The notes beneath the pieces are model-generated. The model did not search any database. It saw nothing but the letters and a program-made list of their open reading frames with translations, and was not told the DNA's origin. Below, in pieces: positions 9,420 through 19,489 of a DNA stretch of 23,212 nt (positions are counted from its first letter, which is position 1; the number at the start of each line of letters is the position of its first letter). The translations under genes were made by a program, and so were the position numbers. The stretch is from Syntrophaceae bacterium UBA2251 (GTDB lineage: Bacteria > Desulfobacterota > Syntrophia > Syntrophales > UBA2251): contig DDXV01000006.1 of NCBI GenBank assembly GCA_002347815.1, forward strand, positions 2,362 to 25,573. The letters run 5' to 3'.

Positions 9420-9431
9420 GACAAATTTGTC
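9420..9431. promoter_or_regulatory. Perfect 12-bp palindrome, possible activator site
   Basis: GACAAATTTGTC is its own reverse complement and sits in an AT-rich island inside GC-rich DNA, about 170 bp upstream of the predicted sigma-54 start. That distance is in the normal range for upstream activator sites of enhancer-binding proteins. Which protein binds it is inference. Confidence 0.4.
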
Positions 9432-9540
9432 GCTCCCCGATCGGTGGGCACAATTATGTATCGTCACGCCGGATTCCTTGTCCACCCGCCGTTTCCGTCC
9501 GCCGGCCGGCCGGGGCCGCGAACAATGGGCGCTGTCGCCG

Positions 9541-9567
9541 CGGGAGCATCGAAGCGCCCCGCTCCCG
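9541..9567. promoter_or_regulatory. Inverted repeat immediately upstream of the -24 box
   Basis: CGGGAGC (9541-9547) and GCTCCCG (9561-9567) are perfect 7-bp inverted repeats separated by 13 bases and end 5 bases before the -24/-12 promoter. Centred near -46, it could be a protein-binding site. In GC-rich DNA a chance repeat is also possible. Confidence 0.3.
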
Positions 9568-9572
9568 TCAAT

Positions 9573-9589
9573 CTGGCACGGTTATCGCT
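9573..9589 (+). promoter_or_regulatory. Sigma-54 (-24/-12) promoter of the glutamate synthase operon
   Basis: CTGGCACGGTTATCGCT fits YTGGCACGRNNNTTGCW at every defined position but one (TTGC reads TCGC), with correct GG to GC spacing. The predicted start is near 9600, leaving a ~54-nt leader before the ATG at 9654, which is preceded by AAAGGA. It lies in the 277-bp gap after an enhancer-binding-protein gene, which strongly supports it. Confidence 0.75.
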
Positions 9590-9653
9590 TTCCCGTCACA
9601 GACGTAACGCCGCCGGCGAAGACCGCCGGGCGTGAAAGGCAAAGGAATCTCCC

Positions 9654-10784
9654 ATGTGTCGCTTATTTGCCATGACGAGCGCCGAACCCCTCTCCCCGAT
9701 GGTGGCGATCCGTGCCCTCGATGTGATGAAGGAAGGTCACGACGGCTCCGGCGTGGGGCTCTTCCTGACCGATCTGGGGGGGGACTTCGAACAGTTCCGC
9801 GGCGGGCCGATCCTCTCGGGGATCTTCTCGAACGCAGGGATCAAGGCCCTGGACCGCTACATGATGGACATGGACTTCATGGTGAAATACAAGCTCTCCA
9901 TCCGCCCGCCCACCGCGCCGCCGCCGGGGACGCCGAAGCGGGACAACTACCTGATCCGGGTCTATGAATACCCGCCGGAGTGGGAGGCCCTCTCCCAGGC
10001 CGAACTGCACCACCGCCTGATGATGACCCGCCTCGAACTGCGGCGGATGGGGGAGGCGGACGGGTCGATGCTGATCTTCAGCTTTTGGCCGGACGTGATC
10101 ATGATCAAGGAGGTCGGCGACCCCCTGACCGTCTCGGAATACCTGGGCCTGAACCGCCGGGAGCTGCAGGCCCGGGTGATGCTCGCGCAGGGCCGGCAGA
10201 ACACGAACTACGCGATCGACATCTACGCCTGCCACCCCTTCTTCATCCAGGGAATCGCCACGATGACGAACGGGGAGAACACCGCCTTTGTCCCGATCCG
10301 GGAGTTTCTCACCTCCCGGCGGTACGAGGGATACCAGGGCTACCAGTCGGATTCGGAGGTCTTCACCCACATCCTCCACTACACGCGCAACCACCTGGGG
10401 CTGGGGCTCGAGATGTACAAGCACATCATCACGCCCCTGAAGGACGACGAGCTGGCCGAACACCCCAACGGCGCGTGGCTCCGGCTGGTCAAGCAGAGCT
10501 GCCGGCCGCTGATCGTGGACGGGCCGAACTGCGTCATGGGCTGCCTGCCGGACAAGGGCCTGTTCATGGTCCAGGACAGCAAGAAGCTCCGCCCCGGCGT
10601 CGTGGGCGGCAACCCCGGGATGATCGCCTTCTCCTCGGAGATGTGCGGCCTCGACGCCGCCATCCCCGCCCGGGACAAATCGCGGGATTTTCAACCGATG
10701 AAGTACGACACGGTCTATGTGGGACCGGACCGTCGCGAGGTCAGACAATGGAGCCAATGGGACGAATTGACCCCTCGACCTTGA
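9654..10784 (+). CDS. Glutamate synthase, class II glutamine amidotransferase subunit (domain 1)
   Basis: This 376-residue N-terminal-nucleophile amidohydrolase should release ammonia from glutamine for the synthase subunit encoded next. It starts MCRLFAM, so removal of Met exposes the catalytic Cys2. GHDGSGVG (28-35), TNGENT (205-210) and SDSEVF (232-237) correspond to the substrate-binding and oxyanion motifs of class II amidotransferases. In ordinary bacterial GltB this domain is the N-terminal third of a ~1500-residue chain; here it is a separate gene, as in the archaeal-type three-part glutamate synthase. It is the first gene after the sigma-54 promoter. It overlaps the next gene by 37 bp, which suggests coupled translation and equal amounts of the two subunits. 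A different amidotransferase partner is possible but unlikely given the neighbours. Confidence 0.88.
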   Translation: MCRLFAMTSAEPLSPMVAIRALDVMKEGHDGSGVGLFLTDLGGDFEQFRGGPILSGIFSNAGIKALDRYMMDMDFMVKYKLSIRPPTAPPPGTPKRDNYLIRVYEYPPEWEALSQAELHHRLMMTRLELRRMGEADGSMLIFSFWPDVIMIKEVGDPLTVSEYLGLNRRELQARVMLAQGRQNTNYAIDIYACHPFFIQGIATMTNGENTAFVPIREFLTSRRYEGYQGYQSDSEVFTHILHYTRNHLGLGLEMYKHIITPLKDDELAEHPNGAWLRLVKQSCRPLIVDGPNCVMGCLPDKGLFMVQDSKKLRPGVVGGNPGMIAFSSEMCGLDAAIPARDKSRDFQPMKYDTVYVGPDRREVRQWSQWDELTPRP

Positions 10785-12382
10785 GCGTGCGGGACCTCCC
10801 CTGGCAGGTTCTCTGGAACCGGGAGACGTGCACCCTCTGCGGGAAGTGCACCGCCGTCTGCCCGGTCCAGGCCGTCGAACTGGCGGTCCACCGCAAGCGC
10901 GTCGTGACGGCGGCGGTGGGGCTGGCCGAGAAGCCGTCCCAGGCCGTCGGCCTCTACCACGGTATCCGCCAGCGGACCGACGCCGCGCATGCCTGCGTCG
11001 GCTGCGGGATGTGCACCCTCGTCTGCCCCAACGGGGCCATCGCGCCCGCCCACAGCGACGAGGCGGACAAGCTCCGCTTCCACGTCCAGCAGGGCGGCGA
11101 GCCCCGGCGGCGCGGCGGCCGGCGCAACGACCCGCGGAGCCTCCTCGACGCGATCAAGTTCGTCCGCATCTCCATGCTCACCGATCCGGCCCTCGACGCG
11201 GGGCGCCATGAATTCGAGCTGCGCACCCTCCTCGGTCGGATCCTGCCGCCGGAGGAGATCCTGAAGGTCACGAAGGAGAACGGCTGGGTGCCCCCCGTGC
11301 GCGAGATCTACCCGCTCGTCATCGGCAGCATGTCCTTCGGGGCGCTGTCGCCCACCATGTGGGAGGGCCTGCAGATGGGGGTGGCCTACCTGAACGAGGA
11401 ACTGGGGATGCCCGTCCGGATCTGCACCGGCGAAGGCGGCTGCCCCCCCCGCCTCCTGCGTTCGCGCTTCCTGAAATACGTCATTCTCCAGATCGCGAGC
11501 GGTTATTTCGGCTGGGACGAGATCCTCCACGCCCTGCCGGAGATGCAGGAGGACCCCTGTGCCATCGAGATCAAGTACGGACAGGGGGCCAAGCCCGGCG
11601 ACGGGGGCCTCCTCATGTGGTACAAGGTCAACCGGCTCATCGCCGCCATCCGGGGCGTCCCGGCGGGCGTCAGCCTCCCCAGCCCGCCGACGCACCAGAC
11701 AAAATACTCGATCGAGGAGGCGGTCGCCAAGATGATCCAGTCCATGGCCATGGCCTGGGGATTCCGGGTGCCCGTCTATCCGAAGATCTCCGCGACCTCG
11801 ACGACGCTCGCGGTGTTGAACAACCTGACCCGGAACCCCTACGCGGGGGGGCTCGCCATCGACGGCGAGGACGGCGGGACGGGGGCGGCCTACAGCGTTT
11901 CCATGGACCACATGGGCCATCCGATCGCGAGCAACGTCCGGGACGCCTACCTGAACCTCGTCAAGGTGGGCAAGCAGAACGAGATCCCGATCTTCGCCGG
12001 CGGCGGCGTCGGCAAGAACGGCAACCTGGCCGCCAACGCGGCGGCCCTGATCATGCTCGGGGCGAGCGGCGTCCAGACGGGCAAATACCTCATGCAGGCG
12101 GCGGCCGGCTGTCTGGGTTCCGAACACGACCGCTGCAACATCTGCAACGTCGGCCGGTGTCCCAAGGGGATCACGGCCCAGGACCCGCGCCTTTACCGGC
12201 GGCTCGATCCGGAGAAGGTGGCCGAGCGACTCGTCGATGTCTTCAAGGGTTTCGACACGGAACTGAAAAAGATCGTGGCGCCGCTGGGGCGGTCCACATC
12301 GCTGCCGATCGGCATGTCCGACGCGATCGGCATCGCCGACGGCCATGCGGCCGAACGGCTGAAGATCAAGTATGTGGTGTAG
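10748..12382 (+). CDS. Glutamate synthase FMN-binding central subunit with N-terminal 2[4Fe-4S] ferredoxin (domain 2)
   Basis: This 544-residue subunit should combine 2-oxoglutarate, ammonia and electrons into glutamate. Residues 28-38 (CTLCGKCTAVC) and 83-93 (CVGCGMCTLVC) are two 4Fe-4S motifs absent from standard GltB. The FMN barrel follows: PLVIGSMSFGALS (189-201), GEGG (228-231), KYGQGAKPGDGG (276-287), ISATSTT (347-353), GEDGGTGAA (373-381), FAGGGVGKNG (416-425). The cysteine cluster C463, C466, C471 (CNICNVGRC) is where GltB binds its 3Fe-4S cluster. The ATG at 10748 was chosen because GAGG lies seven bases before it and the ferredoxin region starts soon after; the frame is open further upstream inside the previous gene, but that is overlap. 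The ferredoxin head suggests electrons arrive through Fe-S relays from the downstream oxidoreductase or from ferredoxin itself. Confidence 0.92.
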   Translation: MEPMGRIDPSTLSVRDLPWQVLWNRETCTLCGKCTAVCPVQAVELAVHRKRVVTAAVGLAEKPSQAVGLYHGIRQRTDAAHACVGCGMCTLVCPNGAIAPAHSDEADKLRFHVQQGGEPRRRGGRRNDPRSLLDAIKFVRISMLTDPALDAGRHEFELRTLLGRILPPEEILKVTKENGWVPPVREIYPLVIGSMSFGALSPTMWEGLQMGVAYLNEELGMPVRICTGEGGCPPRLLRSRFLKYVILQIASGYFGWDEILHALPEMQEDPCAIEIKYGQGAKPGDGGLLMWYKVNRLIAAIRGVPAGVSLPSPPTHQTKYSIEEAVAKMIQSMAMAWGFRVPVYPKISATSTTLAVLNNLTRNPYAGGLAIDGEDGGTGAAYSVSMDHMGHPIASNVRDAYLNLVKVGKQNEIPIFAGGGVGKNGNLAANAAALIMLGASGVQTGKYLMQAAAGCLGSEHDRCNICNVGRCPKGITAQDPRLYRRLDPEKVAERLVDVFKGFDTELKKIVAPLGRSTSLPIGMSDAIGIADGHAAERLKIKYVV

Positions 12383-12407
12383 GCGCCGGGCGACAGGCCC
12401 GACGCCT
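12381..12407 (+). other. Intercistronic stem-loop inside the glutamate synthase operon
   Basis: AGGCGCCGGGC (12381-12391) and GCCCGACGCCT (12397-12407) pair over 11 bp with one mismatch around a 5-nt loop. The stem includes the last bases of the preceding stop codon and ends just before the GGGGAG ribosome-binding site at 12411. With no T-tract it is not a terminator; RNA processing or translation control is possible. Confidence 0.4.
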
Positions 12408-12423
12408 GACGGGGAGATGGGAT

Positions 12424-14757
12424 GTGAACGGCGCGAATAAACCGACCCTGGTGATTCCCGGCATGGAGAAGGGCCTCCGGGTGGATTCGCGCGTCCTGGA
12501 GGAGCGCATCCAGAAGGCCGTGGCCGACGGGCACCGGTCGCTCGAGATCATCGCCCAGGGGCAGCACGGCATCGGCGGGCGTCTCTGGCGCGCGGGGAAC
12601 GAAACCGTCCAGATCCGCGTCATGGGCACGTCCGGGCAGCGCCTGGGCGCGATGGGCTTCCCCAACACCGTGATCGACTGCGTCGGTCCGGCGTCCGACG
12701 ACGTGGGCTGGCTCAACGCCGGGGCGCGGATCGTCGTCCGGGGCAACGCTACGAACGGCGCGGGCAACGCCATGGCGCAGGGGCAGATCTACGTCGCCGG
12801 CGACATCGGCGCCCGCGGGATGACGATGACCAAGCACAACCCCCGTTTCGCCCCGCCGGAACTCTGGGTCCTGGGCGGCGTCGGGGACTCGTTTGCCGAA
12901 TTCATGGCCGGCGGCCATGCGGTCGTCTGCGGCCACGGCGTGGAGCGGGAGCGCTCCACCCTGGGGTATCGCCCCTGCGTCGGGATGGTGGGCGGCAAGA
13001 TCTTCTTCCGCGGACCCTGTCCGGGCTACAGCGACACCGACGCCGTCCTGGGAGCGGTGGACGACGAAGACTGGCGGTGGCTGACGACCGGTCTCAAGGC
13101 CTTCCTCGCCGCGATCGACCGGACGGGCCTCTACAAGACCCTGACCGCCGACCGCACGCAGTGGCAGGTCCTTGCCGCCCGCCGGCCCCACGAGAAGCAC
13201 CACGGCCCGTCCCGGTCGCTTCCGCAGTTCCTCCGGGAGGTCTGGGAGGCGCAACTGGGGGCGGGCGGCCTGATCGGCGACCTCACCGACCTGGACCGGA
13301 GCCCGGTGGACGTGATCCCGACAGGCGATCTGCGCCGCTTTGTCCCCGTCTGGGAGAATGAAAAATACCTCCCTCCCTGCCAGGCGCATTGCCCCTCGGG
13401 GATTCCCGTCCAGAAGCGCTGGGCCCTGATCCGGGAGGGAAACCTGTCCGAGGCGGTGGATCTGGCGCTGAAGTACACGCCGTTCCCCGCGACCGTGTGC
13501 GGCCATCTGTGCCCGAACCTCTGCATGCAGCATTGCACGCGTCAGACGGCGAACCTGCCCGCGGTGGACGTTACCCTGCTCGGCCGGGCGAGCCTCGAGG
13601 CCGTCCCCCCGGAGCCGGACCGGCCGACGGGAAAGAAGATCGCCGTCATCGGCGGCGGGCCGGCGGGCCTCTCCGTCGCCTGGCAGTTGCGCCTGATGGG
13701 GCATGAGCCGGTCATCCATGAAACGGGCCCGCGCCTGGGCGGGAAGATCACGGAGACGATTCCGACCAGCCGCATCCCCGATGACGTTCTCGATCACGAG
13801 CTCGCCCGCGTGGAGGGCCTCATCCACCATGTCCGGAAGCCGGTGACCCGCAAGGGCTTCGACGAGCTCAAGAAAAAATACGATTTCATCGTGGTCGCCG
13901 CCGGCGCCCGGAAGCCCCGGATGATCGACGTTCCCGGCCGGGAGCGGGCGGAGGCGGCGCTCGATTTCCTCCGCCGGAGCAAGGCGGGCAAGGCCCGGGT
14001 CGGCCGGACCGTCGTGGTGATCGGGGCCGGCAACGTGGGCTGCGACGCCGCCGCCGAGGTCGCGCGGCTCGGCGCCGAGTCGATCACCCTGATCGACATC
14101 CAGGCGCCCGCTTCCTTCGGCAAGGAGCGCGAGCACGCGGAAGCCGCCGGGGCGAAGTTCCTCTGGCCCCGGTTTACGAAAACCATGACGAAGGACGCTG
14201 TCGAACTGACAACGGGGGAGGTCCTGCCGGCGGAGACGGTCATCGTCGCCGTCGGCGACCAGCCTGAGCTCGGTTTCCTGCCCGAAGGCGTTGCCCGGGA
14301 GCGGGGATTCGTCGCCGTCGACGCGCGCGGGCGGACGAGCGATCCCCAGGTCTTCGCCGTGGGCGACGCGGTGCGTCCGGGCCTCCTGACGGAGGCCATC
14401 GGGGCGGGGCGGACGGCGGCCCGGGCCATCGACGCGCTGATCCGCGGCCGGGAGGAGACGTTCGATCAGCTTCCGCCGATCGAGTCGGAGCGGGTCAAGC
14501 ACGTCTACTTCAACGCCGGGGCGGACGGCTTCGCGTCGGTGACCGCGTGCGCCGCGTCGTGCGCCTCCTGCGGCGCCTGCCGCGACTGCGGCCTGTGCGA
14601 GCAGATCTGCCCCGAAGGGGCCATCGCCCGGCGGGACCCGGGGGACGGGACGTTCGCCTATGAAGCGGACGCCGCCCGCTGCATCGGCTGCGGTTTCTGC
14701 GCCGGCGCCTGCCCGACGGGGGTCTGGCGATTGGCCGAAAACGACCCGTTGGAATAG
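12424..14757 (+). CDS. Fusion: glutamate synthase GXGXG domain (domain 3) + GltD-like FAD/NAD(P) oxidoreductase + C-terminal ferredoxin
   Basis: This protein has 777 residues in three blocks. Residues ~1-245 are the right-handed beta-helix GXGXG domain normally found at the C-terminus of GltB (GQHGIGGRLW, GNATNGAGNAMAQGQIYVAGDIG). Residues ~315-700 are a GltD-type small subunit. It has Fe-S cysteines C319, C323, C359, C363, C367 and C371, the FAD fold VIGGGPAGLS starting at residue 408, the second nucleotide fold VVVIGAGNVGCD starting at 530, and the FAD-closing VFAVGDAVRPG. Residues ~705-770 are a ferredoxin: C719, C722, C725, C729 and C753, C756, C759, C763, with extra C709, C713 and C716 just before. 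The start is GTG at 12424 behind GGGGAG. The open frame extends far upstream but only as a shadow of the FMN-subunit gene. The fusion supplies both the missing synthase domain and the electron input from NAD(P)H or ferredoxin. Confidence 0.9.
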   Translation: MNGANKPTLVIPGMEKGLRVDSRVLEERIQKAVADGHRSLEIIAQGQHGIGGRLWRAGNETVQIRVMGTSGQRLGAMGFPNTVIDCVGPASDDVGWLNAGARIVVRGNATNGAGNAMAQGQIYVAGDIGARGMTMTKHNPRFAPPELWVLGGVGDSFAEFMAGGHAVVCGHGVERERSTLGYRPCVGMVGGKIFFRGPCPGYSDTDAVLGAVDDEDWRWLTTGLKAFLAAIDRTGLYKTLTADRTQWQVLAARRPHEKHHGPSRSLPQFLREVWEAQLGAGGLIGDLTDLDRSPVDVIPTGDLRRFVPVWENEKYLPPCQAHCPSGIPVQKRWALIREGNLSEAVDLALKYTPFPATVCGHLCPNLCMQHCTRQTANLPAVDVTLLGRASLEAVPPEPDRPTGKKIAVIGGGPAGLSVAWQLRLMGHEPVIHETGPRLGGKITETIPTSRIPDDVLDHELARVEGLIHHVRKPVTRKGFDELKKKYDFIVVAAGARKPRMIDVPGRERAEAALDFLRRSKAGKARVGRTVVVIGAGNVGCDAAAEVARLGAESITLIDIQAPASFGKEREHAEAAGAKFLWPRFTKTMTKDAVELTTGEVLPAETVIVAVGDQPELGFLPEGVARERGFVAVDARGRTSDPQVFAVGDAVRPGLLTEAIGAGRTAARAIDALIRGREETFDQLPPIESERVKHVYFNAGADGFASVTACAASCASCGACRDCGLCEQICPEGAIARRDPGDGTFAYEADAARCIGCGFCAGACPTGVWRLAENDPLE

Positions 14758-14844
14758 CGGTCCTCGAAACCATCGCGTCACGTTTACGAAAAGGTGCATC
14801 CCGGCCGACCCAGCCGCCGGATGTCTTGTAACGAGGAGGAATTC

Positions 14845-16941
<2,097 letters not shown>

Positions 16942-16969
16942 CCCGCATGCCAGAGAAAGGGGACACGCC

Positions 16970-18301
16970 ATGTTGGAGACCAAAACGCAAAAGGATGTGT
17001 TGAAGGCCGTCAAGGAACACAAGATCAGTTTCATCCAGTTCTGGTTTACCGATGTCCTGGGGATGCAGAAGATCTTCAGCATTACCCCCGACGAGCTCGA
17101 GGACGGCCTCCGGGAAGGCATGGGCTTCGACGGCTCCTCCATCCAGGGCTTCTGCCGGATCGAGGAGAGCGACATGATCGCCATGCCGGATCCGACGACC
17201 TTCCGGCTGATCCCCTGGCGGCCGACGGACCGGCCCGTCGCCCGGATGTTCTGCGACATCCAAAACCCCGACGGCACCCCCTACGAAGGCGATCCCCGCT
17301 ACGCCCTGAAGCGGATCCTCAAGAAGGTGGACGACCTGGGGTATCGGTTCCTCGTCGGCCCCGAACTCGAATATTTCTACTTCGTGGACGACACCGTGCC
17401 GGAGCCACTCGACCGGGGCGGCTATTTCGACGGCCTGCCGATTGACCGGGCGACGGACCTGAGACGGCAGACGATCTTCGCCCTCCAGGAGATGGGGATC
17501 CGCGTGGAGTACTCCCACCACGAGGTCGCCCCGAGCCAGCACGAGATCGACCTGCGCTACGGCGACGCCCTGACGATGGCCGACGCGGTCATGACCTACC
17601 GGACGGCGGTCAAGGAGATCGCCCGCCAGAACAACGTCTACGCCACCTTCATGCCCAAACCGATCTTCGGCCAGAACGGGAGCGGCATGCACACGCACCA
17701 GTCCCTGTTCAAGGGCGGCAAGAACGCCTTCTACGACGGGCGGGACGCCTACAACCTCTCCAGGATGGCCAAGCACTACATCGCGGGGCTTCTGGTCCAC
17801 GCCCCGGAGATCACGGCCGTCTGCAACCAGTGGGTGAACTCGTACAAGCGGCTCGTCCCCGGCTACGAGGCGCCGGTGTACGTCTCCTGGGCGCGGCGCA
17901 ACCGCTCCGCCATGATCCGCGTCCCCATGTACAAACCGGGCAAGGAGAACGCGACCCGCATGGAGTTCCGCTCGCCCGACCCGGCCTGCAATCCCTACCT
18001 GGCCTTCGCCGTCATGCTGGCGGCGGGCCTCAAGGGCGTGGAGAAGAAGTACCCCCTGCCCGAACCGGTGGAGGAGGACATCTACGAAATGGACGAGAAG
18101 GCCCGCGCGGCCGCGGGGATCACCTCCCTGCCGGGCAGCCTGCACCAGGCGATCAGCCTGGTGGAGAAGAGCGAACTCGTCCGGGAGACCCTGGGCGACC
18201 ACATCTTCAACAAGTTCGTGGAGAACAAGAGGGTGGAGTGGGACCGTTTCCGGATCCACGTCAGTCAGTTCGAGCTGGAAAGATACCTCCCGATCCTGTA
18301 A
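16970..18301 (+). CDS. glnA: Glutamine synthetase type I (alpha-like)
   Basis: This 443-residue GSI is a second glutamine synthetase placed 28 bp after the GSIII gene. Motifs in order are MGFDGSSIQGF (51-61), PELEYF (131-136, Mn ligands E132 and E134), HHEVAPSQHE (183-192), GQNGSGMHTH (234-243), NRSAMIRVP (311-319) and MEFRSPDP (331-338). The length and the sequence around IYEMDEKARAAAGITSLPGSL resemble Bacillus/archaeal GSI-alpha. The ~25-residue insertion and NLYDLPP adenylylation loop of proteobacterial GSI-beta are absent. The ATG at 16970 follows AAAGGGG. Control is therefore probably not by GlnE adenylylation. Having two unrelated synthetases in one transcript suggests division of labour, for example different ammonia ranges, but the sequence does not say which. 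Confidence 0.96.
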   Translation: MLETKTQKDVLKAVKEHKISFIQFWFTDVLGMQKIFSITPDELEDGLREGMGFDGSSIQGFCRIEESDMIAMPDPTTFRLIPWRPTDRPVARMFCDIQNPDGTPYEGDPRYALKRILKKVDDLGYRFLVGPELEYFYFVDDTVPEPLDRGGYFDGLPIDRATDLRRQTIFALQEMGIRVEYSHHEVAPSQHEIDLRYGDALTMADAVMTYRTAVKEIARQNNVYATFMPKPIFGQNGSGMHTHQSLFKGGKNAFYDGRDAYNLSRMAKHYIAGLLVHAPEITAVCNQWVNSYKRLVPGYEAPVYVSWARRNRSAMIRVPMYKPGKENATRMEFRSPDPACNPYLAFAVMLAAGLKGVEKKYPLPEPVEEDIYEMDEKARAAAGITSLPGSLHQAISLVEKSELVRETLGDHIFNKFVENKRVEWDRFRIHVSQFELERYLPIL

Positions 18302-18339
18302 AGAGGGGCCGGAAAAATGCACGCACCCTGCGGGACGCC

Positions 18340-19485
<1,146 letters not shown>

Positions 19486-19489
19486 GCGC

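Noticed and set aside
9654..14757. Flavin-based electron bifurcation by the glutamate synthase complex
   Set aside because: The combination of ferredoxin domains and a GltD/NfnB-like subunit is suggestive, but nothing in the sequence shows a bifurcating flavin site. Ordinary electron relay explains the domains.
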